NCBI GenBank assembly: GCA_041397645.1
Contig: JAWKWE010000006.1
Coordinates: 124,001 to 188,000 of the forward strand
Reading direction: 5' to 3'
Origin: Hyphomicrobiaceae bacterium
GTDB lineage: Bacteria; Pseudomonadota; Alphaproteobacteria; Rhizobiales; Hyphomicrobiaceae
DNA length: 64,000 bases
Shown here: positions 17,706-26,705 of the stretch, one piece after another
How positions within the stretch are numbered: position 1 is the first letter of the stretch
Layout: every line of letters begins with the position of its first letter
The notes under the pieces: generated by a model
The model's database searches: none
Seen by the model: only the letters and a program-made list of their open reading frames with translations
Told to the model about the DNA's origin: nothing
Translations under genes and position numbers: made by a program

Positions 17706-17835
17706 GATAATTATCTGAAATTCCGATGACATTTTTCGCGGAACGAGTTTCAGGCTTGATGGGTCGGCGATGCGTTTCGACCGGTGCAAAATGCACCCTC
17801 GGTTCCCACAATAAAGTGTGCCCAACAACGCCTGA

Positions 17836-18651
17836 TCAGCGCGCGATGGCGCCGCCCATCACATCGGCTACCGTGGCACTCGATTTCCTTGCAGGCGCGA
17901 TGCGTGAAGCCCGGCGTGAGGGTGTGCGCGATGGCTTGGCGACAGGAGAGGCCGGATCGGCGGTTGCTGCCACCGCTGAAGCCTCGGTCGTCTTGGCTGC
18001 TACACGCGCAGTGGGATCAACTGGCAGCTTTTCGGCAACCGCGATGACACGGGAAGCATCGCCCAGGAGCAAATCTCCGCCGTACGTCGCCAGATAGTAA
18101 GCTCCATCGCCTCCAACGACTGTGTAGCGCATCCCGCGCGAGGTGCGCGATGTCGTTACCCTGTCGGTCGTCTTCTGGCCGCTGCGCAAATGCCATTCAG
18201 CAACGAGCCCTTCCTTCGACCTCAGGATCGTAAGCTTACCGGGCAACGCGGGCGGCGACGTCAGCCACACACCGACAACATCACGCGAATCGAGCTGTGC
18301 CTCCGAGCGGAACAGGGCCTCGTCTTCCGCTCTTAGACCAAGAATTGAAACATCCGGGAGCGCCCTTTGGAAGCGCGCAATCGCCCATGGTTGGGCGGCA
18401 AGGTCGGCTTTTGGCAGGAAGAACGACACAGACGCAACGGTTTCGCCCGTCTTTCGCTTTGTGTTGATCTCGTTGGCCAGATCGTAGAGTGCCCGTTCCG
18501 AAATGCGCTCGTTTACGCGGACAGCGATGTTACGAGAGTCCTCGGGTCCATCTATGCTGACCGTCTTGTAGCTCGAAGGCGGCTGCGTTTCGGCAATCGC
18601 GGTATTCGCGAGACAAAAGAAAGCAATGAGGCTCGCCCAAATCCTGGCCAT
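17836..18651 (-). CDS. Secreted protein of unknown function
   Basis: 271 residues with a clear signal peptide (about 1-21, ending NTAIA). The mature part contains a compact mixed alpha/beta region (KTVSIDGPEDSRNIAVRVNE, then a KAELD-like helix region and a WHLRSGQKTTDRV strand segment), and the last 60 residues are Ala/Arg/Pro-rich and probably disordered. I do not recognise the family. ATG at 18651 puts the signal peptide at the N terminus; an upstream GTG at 18690 would place 13 extra residues before it. A CtrA-like box lies about 70 bases upstream of the start. Confidence 0.6.
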   Translation of the reverse strand: MARIWASLIAFFCLANTAIAETQPPSSYKTVSIDGPEDSRNIAVRVNERISERALYDLANEINTKRKTGETVASVSFFLPKADLAAQPWAIARFQRALPDVSILGLRAEDEALFRSEAQLDSRDVVGVWLTSPPALPGKLTILRSKEGLVAEWHLRSGQKTTDRVTTSRTSRGMRYTVVGGDGAYYLATYGGDLLLGDASRVIAVAEKLPVDPTARVAAKTTEASAVAATADPASPVAKPSRTPSRRASRIAPARKSSATVADVMGGAIAR

Positions 18652-18721
18652 TCGCACCGAGTCCCTGATTAAGCTTGGCTGCGCCACCAAACGGCGCGCT
18701 ATCAGGGCTAGGATTGATTTG

Positions 18722-18736
18722 TTAACCCGGGCTTAA
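18722..18736 (-). promoter_or_regulatory. Candidate CtrA binding box
   Basis: TTAA-CCCGGGC-TTAA is an exact fit to the TTAA-N7-TTAA consensus of the cell-cycle regulator CtrA. It lies about 71 bases upstream of the start of the secreted-protein gene at 18651 and just beyond the terminator of the L,D-transpeptidase gene, so it could serve only that gene. Inferred from sequence alone. Confidence 0.4.
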
Positions 18737-18739
18737 CGC

Positions 18740-18775
18740 AAAAAAGAAACGGCGCCCTACGTGGCCCAGGCGCCG
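18740..18775 (-). terminator. Terminator of L,D-transpeptidase gene 1
   Basis: CGGCGCC (18750-18756) pairs with GGCGCCG (18769-18775), followed on the minus strand by TTTCTTTTTT. Confidence 0.8.
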
Positions 18776-18811
18776 AATTTAGAAGGTTGTGAAAATCTCG
18801 CTTCTGACCCG

Positions 18812-20185
18812 TCAGGGCGCCAGCGCGTTGGCTGCAGCGGCAGGTGGGCGTTCCTCGTCAGGATCGACCCAGGCAGCCGTATTCGTCGAGGCAGGATGAT
18901 CCCGGCCGTAGATGTCTGGCCGAAACTCGATCCGCCCTGTCGAGGGCTCAGCCCACGCCGTGATGTAGGTGAAATAGACGGGGATCGGGCGTGTGAGCGT
19001 CAGATCGAGGGGCTGGCCCTGCGCCAGCACCTGCTGGACGCGGCCGGGCTGCTCCCAGCCGGGTTCATACTTGGCGATCCATTCTGCGAGCTGGAAAACT
19101 TCCTGCACGCGCACGCATCCAGCTGAGAACGAGCGGCTGCGCTGACCAAACAGCTTCTTCATCGGCGTGTCGTGCATATAGACGCCGAACTCGTTTTGCA
19201 TGTCGATACGCACCAAGCCCAGCGCATTTTTATCGCCCGGATCCTGCTTGAACTTGTAGTTGGCCACCTGCGGCGAGTTCCAATCGATGGTCATCGGATT
19301 GAGCTCGGGCCCATTGTATCCGTCATAAACGCGGATCACTTCTTCAGACAGATACTGGGGCTCGGTCTTGAGCCGCGGCACCAGATCGAGCGTGGCGACG
19401 CTGTCGGGCACACGCCAGTAGGGGAAGAAGTTGAGAGCTTTGATGGTGGCGCGCACCTCAGGCGTGTCGCGGCCTACACGGCCGACAATAACGCGATGGC
19501 GCAACTGCACTTCGTACTTCTCAACCGCTTCAAGCTGGAAAGCAGGGACATTTACGAGAACATAGCGATCCTCGACGCCGCCCTGCGTGAGAGCGCGCAA
19601 CCGCTCATAGTTGAGCTTGAGCTGATCGAGACGCTCCTGAGCCGTCATATTGAGGACAGCATAAACCGAACGCTCGATTCGTCCGGTCGGGCGAATGCCG
19701 TTACGAGTCTGGAAGCGCTTGACGCCGTCTTCAAGCTCGCTGTCGAAGGTTTCGCTGTTGTAGTACTGGCCCTTGGGCGGCATGTCGCCCGAAATCCGCA
19801 ATCGCTTGCGGAGGATCGGAACGCGCGGATCCTCGTCGCCGGCGCGCATCATGCGCCCTTGCGGCACGAGGGGCCAGCCACCTTGATCGACAATTCTCTG
19901 ATAGCTCTCGATCGCTGCCGCCATAGCTTTCAGCATCACGTCGCTGCGCCAGGGCGTTGCATCGGGCCGCAGATCGTTTAGCGGTTCGGGTTTGCGCTCA
20001 GGGGGGGGCTCACGATCGCCACCCTCTCCGCCATAGACCGGACTGCCGATCTGTTGGCCGGCCCACGATGCCTGCGCATGAGCAGGGCTCGCGCCGATGG
20101 CGATGCTCAACGATGCAAACGTACAAACAATGAGTGCCCAGGCCGCCCTGAGCCCCACCGAATTAAAGCAGTCTAGAGATATCAT
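18812..20185 (-). CDS. L,D-transpeptidase (YcbB type)
   Basis: 457 residues: signal peptide (about 1-38, ending SPAHAQA), a peptidoglycan-binding domain (about residues 120-190, VPILRKRLRISGD then VKRFQTRNGIRPTGR) and a YkuD catalytic domain with HDTP (about 336) and the nucleophile cysteine in SAGCVRV (about 355). This class makes 3-3 crosslinks in peptidoglycan or attaches proteins to it, using tetrapeptide donors in the periplasm. It is one of two paralogues in the window with the same domain order (the other ends at 30645). It is monocistronic, with its own terminator. Confidence 0.92.
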   Translation of the reverse strand: MISLDCFNSVGLRAAWALIVCTFASLSIAIGASPAHAQASWAGQQIGSPVYGGEGGDREPPPERKPEPLNDLRPDATPWRSDVMLKAMAAAIESYQRIVDQGGWPLVPQGRMMRAGDEDPRVPILRKRLRISGDMPPKGQYYNSETFDSELEDGVKRFQTRNGIRPTGRIERSVYAVLNMTAQERLDQLKLNYERLRALTQGGVEDRYVLVNVPAFQLEAVEKYEVQLRHRVIVGRVGRDTPEVRATIKALNFFPYWRVPDSVATLDLVPRLKTEPQYLSEEVIRVYDGYNGPELNPMTIDWNSPQVANYKFKQDPGDKNALGLVRIDMQNEFGVYMHDTPMKKLFGQRSRSFSAGCVRVQEVFQLAEWIAKYEPGWEQPGRVQQVLAQGQPLDLTLTRPIPVYFTYITAWAEPSTGRIEFRPDIYGRDHPASTNTAAWVDPDEERPPAAAANALAP

Positions 20186-20479
20186 TCCTCAGCCCGGCCC
20201 ACTTCAATTGTCGCCCGTATCGCAAGAACTCTTTTTCGGATGCCTACGTTCCGATCGGACGTGCTCCGCTGCACTCACGCTGCGCCACAAAACGCTGTTA
20301 TCGTAACCTTCTGCGCAAGCATATGGCCAAACGGTGACGTAAAGCCATTACGCCCGGACGCAAGGCTGCAATGTGTTGCAGTTCTGCCGTTTTTTGGCTT
20401 TTGAACAACGATGCGGCGTAAGGGTGCCCGCTTTGCGCGCACCATGCCGCACTTTGGCGACACAACCGGGAAAAATACT

Positions 20480-21478
20480 TCAGGAGAAGTGGTCGTATCC
20501 GGTCCTATCCAAGGGCATTGCGCCTCCTGCGGCATCGACAACGACGACGCCGGTTCCCTGCTGCAGCCAGCCCACCTGCGAAACATTGATCGGCAACTGC
20601 GCAATCTCGTCCTTCAGCAACTCCAATTTGGCCTCCGGGACCGCAAACAAAATCTCGTAATCGTCACCGCCGGCAAGGATTTCCCGAGACCATGCGGGAT
20701 GCGCCTGGATCATGATTCGAGCGGGCGGTGAAAGGGGAAGCGCGTTGAAATGGACTTCAGCGCGCGCGCCCGCACCAGCGGCCAGCTTGCCCAGATCCTT
20801 GGCAAATCCATCCGAGATGTCGAGCGCAGCTGACGCATAGCGGCGCAAGATCGACATGATTTCGAGGCGCGGTGCAGGACGCAGGTAACGTGCGCGCAGA
20901 AATCCCATATCGCCGCTTGTAAGAGCTTCATCAAAAAGATTTGTCTGGCGCTGCAAGGCGAGCCCAAGCGCCGCATCGCCGAGCGTACCCGTGACGAACA
21001 ACGCATCTCCCGCGGATGCGCCGTTACGGCGTACCATCCGACCTCTAGGAACAGCACCCAATACCGTGATCGCGACCGACAGAGCGCCTTTGGTGTGATC
21101 GGTATCCCCACCCAGAAGCGAAAGCCCGAAAGCCTTTTGCGCGCTGGCCAGCCCTTGCGCAAACATCGCCATCCACTCGTGCTCAGGTGGCTCAGGAAAC
21201 GAAAGCGCCATGGTGTAGCCAATTGGCTCGGCGCCTTTTGCGGCAAGGTCGGAAACATTCACCGCCAACGCCTTCCAAGCGATGTCGTCAGCGCGGCCGT
21301 CGGCAAAGAAGTGAACGCCCGCAACGATGGGATCCGTGGTGACCACGACATCGCAATCTTCAGGAGGCGTGAAAAACGCTGCATCGTCGGAAAGTCCGAG
21401 CGCACCAGGAGCGCCAGCACTCAAAGGTGCCAGATATTTCTGAATCAGCTCCGTTTCGCTGGTGACCCGTTGCGTCAA
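20480..21478 (-). CDS. thiL: Thiamine-monophosphate kinase (ThiL)
   Basis: Phosphorylates thiamine monophosphate to the active diphosphate coenzyme. 332 residues, family length, with the N-terminal metal/nucleotide loop (GLSDDAAFF) and later motifs (VVTTDPIVAGVHF, LLGGDTDHT, DISDGFAKDLGKL, LAGGDDYEILF) in order. The start appears to be TTG at 21478 with GAGG seven bases upstream. It is the last gene of the nrdR-rib-nusB-thiL run, 35 bases after nusB. Confidence 0.94.
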   Translation of the reverse strand: MTQRVTSETELIQKYLAPLSAGAPGALGLSDDAAFFTPPEDCDVVVTTDPIVAGVHFFADGRADDIAWKALAVNVSDLAAKGAEPIGYTMALSFPEPPEHEWMAMFAQGLASAQKAFGLSLLGGDTDHTKGALSVAITVLGAVPRGRMVRRNGASAGDALFVTGTLGDAALGLALQRQTNLFDEALTSGDMGFLRARYLRPAPRLEIMSILRRYASAALDISDGFAKDLGKLAAGAGARAEVHFNALPLSPPARIMIQAHPAWSREILAGGDDYEILFAVPEAKLELLKDEIAQLPINVSQVGWLQQGTGVVVVDAAGGAMPLDRTGYDHFS

Positions 21479-21513
21479 ACCTGCCTCGTGTCGATTGTGC
21501 GCTTGTAGCTTCC

Positions 21514-22056
21514 TCAGGCCGGACCGCTTTTGGACTCGAAGTCCTTGGCACGAACCTTTCGCGCAATCTTGTCGAGCACGCCATTGACGACGCGCGGTTC
21601 GTCCTCGGAGAAGAAGAAGTGCGCCACATTGATGTATTCGTTGATGACAACGCGCACCGGCACGTCTGTACGCTCCAGCAATTCGCAGGCTCCAGCGCGC
21701 AGCACCGCACGCAAGATACTGTCAACGCGCACCAGCCGCCACCCTATGGCGAGCTGATCGTCGATGAGCGGATCGATTTCACGTTGCCGCCGCAGCACGC
21801 CACGCAGGATGTCGGCAAAGAACTGCCGGTCCGCTCCGCTTGCTGCGGCCGCCGCGGTTGCATCCTCTTCAGCGCCTGAATTCGCATCTACGTTCGGCTT
21901 CCCTGAGATGCGCTCTGACAAGAACTCGTCAATAACGTCGTTGAGGTCGGTTCCCGCCATATCCATTTGATACAGTGCCTGGACGGCGGCCAGTCGCGCA
22001 GCCGTGCGCGCCGAAATCAACTCCGGCGCGCCAGCAGGCTGTTTTTTGGTTGTCAT
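21514..22056 (-). CDS. nusB: Transcription antitermination factor NusB
   Basis: 180 residues. The all-helical NusB fold is evident from RTAARLAAVQALYQMDMAG at the start and the conserved VINEYINVAHFFFSEDEPRVVNGVLDKIARK near the end. It binds BoxA RNA with NusE during rRNA antitermination. Its ATG overlaps the stop of ribH by four bases (ATGA), the standard coupling in this operon. A poorly conserved insert rich in Ala/Asp (about 55-70) is common in alphaproteobacteria. Confidence 0.95.
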   Translation of the reverse strand: MTTKKQPAGAPELISARTAARLAAVQALYQMDMAGTDLNDVIDEFLSERISGKPNVDANSGAEEDATAAAAASGADRQFFADILRGVLRRQREIDPLIDDQLAIGWRLVRVDSILRAVLRAGACELLERTDVPVRVVINEYINVAHFFFSEDEPRVVNGVLDKIARKVRAKDFESKSGPA

Positions 22057-22559
22057 GCCTTGTGCCCCCAGAAGGCGCGCTTGATCTCGATAAGCGACAG
22101 ACAGGCGCGTGCGGCGTCACCGCCCTTGCCGTCACGGCCGCCCTTGGCGCGTGCAATCGCCTGGGCCTCGGTTTCAACGGTCAAAATTGCGTTGCCGACT
22201 GGCGCGTCGTGCTTGGTGGCCACGTCCATGAGCCAGTGGTTGGCGTTGTTGACGACAATATCGTAATGGGCGGTCTCACCACGAATGACGCAGCCCAGCG
22301 CGACCGCACCGTCGAAGCTCATGCGCCCAGCCGCGCGCGCACCAACGGCGGCCGCAAGAACCTGGGGGATCTCAAGCGCACCGGGAACGGTCAGGCGGGT
22401 ATAGCTGACCCCACGCGCTTCGAACTCTGCGATCGCTCCCTCAAGCAGCAAATCAGCAATGTTCGTATAGAAGCGCCCCTCAAGAATAAGAACGTGAGCG
22501 CGCAAGGGGCTATCGGAGCGCTTGGCGCTCGCTTCCTCGTTGCCGGATTTGACGACCAT
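22053..22559 (-). CDS. ribH: 6,7-dimethyl-8-ribityllumazine synthase
   Basis: 168 residues. It condenses the ribityl-aminopyrimidine with dihydroxybutanone phosphate in riboflavin synthesis. Motifs are SRFY-like LEGRFYTNIADLL, the substrate loop VPGALEIPQV, and GCVIRGETAHYDIV with its catalytic histidine. It starts five bases after ribBX and overlaps nusB by four bases. Confidence 0.95.
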   Translation of the reverse strand: MVVKSGNEEASAKRSDSPLRAHVLILEGRFYTNIADLLLEGAIAEFEARGVSYTRLTVPGALEIPQVLAAAVGARAAGRMSFDGAVALGCVIRGETAHYDIVVNNANHWLMDVATKHDAPVGNAILTVETEAQAIARAKGGRDGKGGDAARACLSLIEIKRAFWGHKA

Positions 22560-22564
22560 GACCC

Positions 22565-23686
22565 CTACTCGATCTTTCTCGTGCCTGTTACGCGCAAGCC
22601 GAAGGCTTCAAGGCCTACATAGACATGAGCGGGCGATGTTGTGAGCACTTCCATATCCTTCACGCCGAGATCGACAAGAATTTGCGAGCCAATGCCGATC
22701 TCGACCTGACGACGCTCCTTGGAGGCATCCTGGGTTCCCGGCGCCTGCTGCTTGACCCAGTCGGACAGCGCTTTCGGGCGCAAATCGCGGATCAAGACCA
22801 ACACGCCGCGGCCTTCCTTCTCGATCTCGCGCAACGACTGAGAGATCGTGGCTTCACTCTCGCCGCCAACACCTAGCACATCGTGAAATACGTTGAGCGG
22901 CTGCACGCGGACGAGTACGGGATCACGGCCGGTGATCTTGCCTTTGACGAGGGCAAGATGCTCGGAGGGCTCGACAGTATTTTCATAGACGTGCAAGTCG
23001 AACCCGCCACCGATGCGGGTCTCAACATGCGTCTTGGCAACGTGTTTGATGATGCGGTCGTTCTTGAGGCGGTAGGCGATCAGATCCTCGATCGCACCTA
23101 TCTTGAGCCCATGTGACTTCGCGAATGGAACCAGGTCGCCCATACGAGACATGGTGCCATCGTCGTTCATGATTTCGCAGATGACCGCAGCAGGTACGAG
23201 CCCGGCAAGGCGGGCAAGGTCCACGCTCGCTTCGGTGTGTCCTGCGCGAACGAGAACGCCGCCTTCGCGTGCGATCAAAGGAAATACATGGCCCGGCGAA
23301 ACGATGTCTCCCGCGCCCTTTGTGGGATCGATTGCTGTCGCGACGGTTCGCGCGCGGTCAAAGGCCGAAATGCCCGTTGTGATCCCTTCGCGCGCCTCGA
23401 TCGATTGCGTGAACGCGGTCGAACGTCCCACGCCAGCGCGCGCCTGCGACTGCAACGAAAGATCGCTCGCGCGCGCCTGCGTCAACGTCAGACAGATGAG
23501 ACCGCGGCCGTGCTTGGCCATGAAATTGATCGCGTCGGGTGTCGCCATCTGGGCGGGAATGACAAGGTCGCCTTCGTTCTCGCGGTCTTCCGCGTCGACA
23601 AGAACGACCATCTTGCCATTCTGCATGTCCTCGACGATCTCCTCGATCGGCGAGAGCACGGATGATGTGGCTTGCGAACCGTGCAT
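22565..23686 (-). CDS. ribB: DHBP synthase fused to a degenerate GTP cyclohydrolase II-like domain (RibBX type)
   Basis: 373 residues. The N-terminal domain (about 12-210) is a full 3,4-dihydroxy-2-butanone-4-phosphate synthase with LVDAEDRENEGDLVIPA and the HTEASVDLARLAG region. The C-terminal domain resembles GTP cyclohydrolase II, but the zinc-binding Cys-x10-Cys-x-Cys motif is absent: the equivalent stretch reads RVQPLNVFHDVLGVGGE. It therefore probably makes only DHBP, and a separate RibA must exist elsewhere. ATG at 23686 overlaps the ribE stop (TGATG); longer starts upstream run inside ribE. Confidence 0.9.
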   Translation of the reverse strand: MHGSQATSSVLSPIEEIVEDMQNGKMVVLVDAEDRENEGDLVIPAQMATPDAINFMAKHGRGLICLTLTQARASDLSLQSQARAGVGRSTAFTQSIEAREGITTGISAFDRARTVATAIDPTKGAGDIVSPGHVFPLIAREGGVLVRAGHTEASVDLARLAGLVPAAVICEIMNDDGTMSRMGDLVPFAKSHGLKIGAIEDLIAYRLKNDRIIKHVAKTHVETRIGGGFDLHVYENTVEPSEHLALVKGKITGRDPVLVRVQPLNVFHDVLGVGGESEATISQSLREIEKEGRGVLVLIRDLRPKALSDWVKQQAPGTQDASKERRQVEIGIGSQILVDLGVKDMEVLTTSPAHVYVGLEAFGLRVTGTRKIE

Positions 23687-24279
23687 CACGGACGAAACTC
23701 CAATAGGCGCGCCACGTAGCGCGCGAACACATCGACCTCGATATTCACGAGGTCGCCCGGCCTTTTCGCGCCCCACGTCGTAACCGTCAAGGTGTGCGGA
23801 ATGAGATTGACGCCGAAGCGGTCGCCGGACACCTCGTTGACGGTTAAGGACGTGCCATCCATGGCAATGGAACCCTTAGGCGCGATATACCGCGCCAGAT
23901 GCTCCGGTGCTTCCAGAAGAAACCGGCGGCTTTCCCCATCGGGCGTGATCGAGATGATCTTGGCAACGCCATCGACGTGACCGGACACGATATGCCCACC
24001 AAGCTCGTCGCCTGCTCGCAACGATCGTTCAAGGTTGACTTTGCGACCAGGTTCCCAGCCGTCAAGCGTGGTCTTTGAAAGCGTTTCGTTGGACACATCG
24101 ACCGTGAAGCACGCTCCTGCTGGATCAGGGGCGATCTCCCTCGCCGTGAGGCAAACGCCGTCGCAGCAGATAGACGCGCCGGACGGGATTGTATCTGCGC
24201 TAAAGGCCGTGCGCACCGTGAAGGCGCCGCCCTGGCGCGCCACGACCTCGCCGACATCGCTAACCAACCCCGTGAACAT
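23686..24279 (-). CDS. ribE: Riboflavin synthase alpha chain
   Basis: 197 residues with the start MFTGLVSDVGEV and two homologous lumazine-binding halves; GDELGGHIVSGHVDG ends the first repeat and SIAMDGTSLTVNEV opens the second. It dismutates two lumazines to riboflavin. It lies two bases after ribD and overlaps ribBX at TGATG. Confidence 0.95.
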   Translation of the reverse strand: MFTGLVSDVGEVVARQGGAFTVRTAFSADTIPSGASICCDGVCLTAREIAPDPAGACFTVDVSNETLSKTTLDGWEPGRKVNLERSLRAGDELGGHIVSGHVDGVAKIISITPDGESRRFLLEAPEHLARYIAPKGSIAMDGTSLTVNEVSGDRFGVNLIPHTLTVTTWGAKRPGDLVNIEVDVFARYVARLLEFRP

Positions 24280-24281
24280 GC

Positions 24282-25442
24282 TCAGTTTCCTTCCTGCTTA
24301 TGCGTCGTCCGCAACCGCCAAAGTCTATCAGGTCCAAAGGTTGCCGTGTCCGCAATCGCCAGCGGCAGATTGCCTGAATAAGACTTTGCAAGTGCAAACG
24401 GCGGAAGACCTGCCTCGCCCGCTGGTCTGCCGGATTTGGCGATACCGGCTACATAGAGGGCGATTTCATCGACCAGGGATTGTGCGCCGAAAGCCGCCCA
24501 CATGCCTGGACCGCCCTCAACCAGAAGCCTCGTTATTCCGCGCGCCACAAGCGCTTCCATGACCGCGGGAAGCCAGAGCTGGCCAGCAACCACTGGGACC
24601 AGCGCAACCTCCGCACCCTGGCGCTCAAGCATCGCCTTGCGGACGGGATCTGCGCCAAAGCCCGCGACACACAGAACGCCGACGGCGTGACTATCGTCAA
24701 AGAGGCGGGCACTGGGTAGAATATCGAGACTTTTGGAGAGGACCACGCGCAGCGGAGACTGCCCCTCTAAGCCAGGAAGGCGGCACGTGAGCTGCGGATT
24801 GTCGGCCTTGATCGTGCCCGCGCCGACGAGGATCGCGTCGGCCTGCGCGCGCAGCAGGTGACCATGCGCGCGCGCCTGCGGGCTGGTCACGAAAACGGGC
24901 ATCGCGCCGGTGCCTTGCGGCACGCTCCCGGAACTATCGAGCGCCATCTTGAGCGTGACAAACGGCCGGCGCTCGGTCACCCGCACGATGTGGCCGCGCG
25001 TAATCCAGCGCGCTTCCTCCGCGCCGATACCCCGGCGCACTTCAAGACCGGCGGCGCGCAGACGATCGAGGCCGCGCCCCGCAACCCTTGGATCCGGATC
25101 TTCAATCGCCACCACGGCACGCTTCAAACCCGCCGTAATGATAGCGTCGGCGCACGGTGGCGTTTTGCCGTAATGCGAGCAAGGCTCAAGGGTGACGTAA
25201 ATCGTTTTTCCCGCAGCCCGCTCTCCTGCCAAGGCAATTGCGCTCGGTTCGGCGTGCGGTCTGCCACCCGCCGCGGTAACCGCACGTGCGATAACTTCGC
25301 CGGTCGCCTCATCGGCAATAACGGCACCAACGGATGGGTTAGGCGCCGTGAGCCCAAGGCCGCGGCCAGCCATCATCAATGCGATTCGCATCATCTGCGC
25401 ATCGAATTTGGCGCGATCCTCGCTCACGAAGCGTTCTCCCAT
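24282..25442 (-). CDS. ribD: Bifunctional riboflavin deaminase/reductase (RibD)
   Basis: About 386 residues. The N-terminal deaminase domain has the zinc motifs GRPHAEPSA and EPCSHYGKTPPCADAI; the C-terminal reductase domain shows TLKMALDSSG and LVEGGPGMWAAF. It performs the second and third steps of riboflavin synthesis. The chosen ATG at 25442 has a weak ribosome binding site; the frame begins at a TTG at 25481, and MMRIALMMAGRG is where family conservation begins. It is 78 bases downstream of nrdR, in the same orientation. Confidence 0.93.
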   Translation of the reverse strand: MGERFVSEDRAKFDAQMMRIALMMAGRGLGLTAPNPSVGAVIADEATGEVIARAVTAAGGRPHAEPSAIALAGERAAGKTIYVTLEPCSHYGKTPPCADAIITAGLKRAVVAIEDPDPRVAGRGLDRLRAAGLEVRRGIGAEEARWITRGHIVRVTERRPFVTLKMALDSSGSVPQGTGAMPVFVTSPQARAHGHLLRAQADAILVGAGTIKADNPQLTCRLPGLEGQSPLRVVLSKSLDILPSARLFDDSHAVGVLCVAGFGADPVRKAMLERQGAEVALVPVVAGQLWLPAVMEALVARGITRLLVEGGPGMWAAFGAQSLVDEIALYVAGIAKSGRPAGEAGLPPFALAKSYSGNLPLAIADTATFGPDRLWRLRTTHKQEGN

Positions 25443-25520
25443 CGCAGCGAACTCAGTTCGCGAGGAAACGCGCAAGGGCAAACAGATCGACGATGTGTCG
25501 GGATGCCAATCACGACCGGT

Positions 25521-26045
25521 CTATTTCTTTGTTGTCACGACATCTGCCGGAGGCGCAGACGCGAATGCATCATCGCGCAGCCGCCTGTCGGAGACATCGC
25601 TTGCAATATCGCGCAAGACGGCCTGAAAATCGTTGGCATCTCGGAAATCGCGGTAAACGGAGGCAAACCGCACATAAGCGACCGGATCGAGTTCGCGCAA
25701 AGCTGCCATGACCAGTTCGCCGATTTCGGCGGACGAAATTTCGGTCTCACCGGAACTTTCCAGCTGACGCACAAGCCCCGTAATCAGCCGCTCAATTCGC
25801 TCAGGCTCAATTGGGCGTTTGCGCAGCGCGATTTGAACAGAACGTTCCAGCTTATCGCGTTCGAAGGGCACGCGCCGGCCCGAACGCTTCACCACGATCA
25901 GCTCGCGCAGTTGCACGCGTTCGAACGTCGTAAACCGGCCCCCGCAATCCGAGCAGACACGGCGGCGACGGATGGCGGAATTCTCGTCCGACGGCCGACT
26001 GTCCTTCACTTGGCTATTCTCGCTCCCACAGAAGGGACAGCGCAT
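25521..26045 (-). CDS. nrdR: Transcriptional repressor NrdR
   Basis: 174 residues. A zinc ribbon with cysteines 3, 6, 31 and 34 (CPFC and CSDC) is followed by an ATP-cone (ELIVVKRSGRRVPFERDKLERSVQIALRKRP). NrdR senses ATP/dATP and represses ribonucleotide reductase genes by binding paired NrdR boxes. A probable target lies in this window: the nrdJ promoter region at 40169-40210. The gene heads the riboflavin run; in many Hyphomicrobiales it directly follows glyA, but here the HxlR/flavodoxin pair intervenes. Confidence 0.96.
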   Translation of the reverse strand: MRCPFCGSENSQVKDSRPSDENSAIRRRRVCSDCGGRFTTFERVQLRELIVVKRSGRRVPFERDKLERSVQIALRKRPIEPERIERLITGLVRQLESSGETEISSAEIGELVMAALRELDPVAYVRFASVYRDFRDANDFQAVLRDIASDVSDRRLRDDAFASAPPADVVTTKK

Positions 26046-26196
26046 CAGACCTTCACTCCTTCAAAAGTCAGCTTTCAGAGCCTTCCCGCTGGGTCGGCGC
26101 CTTCTGGGCGCCAGACGCTGCGGCCGCCTTGGTAGCCGGATTCCAACCGCCGCGAAACGCCTCCCGCAAGAAGGCTTTGAAAGTTCTACAGTGACT

Positions 26197-26604
26197 TTAT
26201 CGCCGAGCCGCCGTCTCACGTTGTCTATAGCGCGCCCGAGCCGCCTGAACTTGGCTAATGTGGGCCTCGGCCCAACTATCCAGCTTGCGAACCGCATCCG
26301 ACAAGGAGCGCCCAAGGTCCGTTAGCGCGTATTCCACGCGCGGAGGCACCTCGGCGTAATCAATACGTTCCACAAGCCCGTTACGCTCAAGCTCTCGAAG
26401 CGTCTGGGTCAACATTTTTTGAGAAACGCCGCCAATCAGCCGCATCAGATCGCCGTTTCGCATTGGGCCGCGCCGCAACGACGGAAGAATGAGCAACGTC
26501 CACTTGTCCGCAATAAGCTCCAGAATGGCGCGCGACGGGCATGCTTCCGTATAGACATTTCCTGGCGGACACGGCTGGCCGCTCACGACCACCTTACTCA
26601 CCAT
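26197..26604 (-). CDS. HxlR-family transcriptional regulator
   Basis: About 135 residues with the HxlR winged helix-turn-helix: CPSRAILELIADKWTLLIL, GPMRNGDLMRLIGGVSQKMLTQTLRELERNGLVERIDY and PPRVEYALTDLGRSL. Two cysteines near the N terminus (QPCPPG and EACPSR) could be a thiol sensor, as in related redox and electrophile sensors. ATG at 26604 is chosen; an ATG at 26616 and a TTG at 26625 are alternatives. It is divergent from the flavodoxin-like gene and probably controls it. Confidence 0.87.
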   Translation of the reverse strand: MVSKVVVSGQPCPPGNVYTEACPSRAILELIADKWTLLILPSLRRGPMRNGDLMRLIGGVSQKMLTQTLRELERNGLVERIDYAEVPPRVEYALTDLGRSLSDAVRKLDSWAEAHISQVQAARARYRQRETAARR

Positions 26605-26618
26605 CACAACCCCATTGG

Positions 26619-26650
26619 TTACCAAAAGGTGCGTACTTTACTTATGGTAA
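26619..26650. promoter_or_regulatory. Candidate HxlR operator and divergent promoter
   Basis: The 100-base gap between the divergent hxlR-like and flavodoxin-like genes is AT-rich and contains the inverted repeat TTACCA (26619-26624) and TGGTAA (26645-26650), two and a half turns apart. This is a natural site for a dimeric regulator of both genes. Confidence 0.45.
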
Positions 26651-26705
26651 TATTGAATATGTATAGGGGATCGTCGAGCAATGCAACGCATGTCAGGAGC
26701 CTCCT

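Noticed and set aside
26046..26196. FMN riboswitch near the riboflavin genes
   Set aside because: No RFN element was recognised upstream of nrdR or within the operon.
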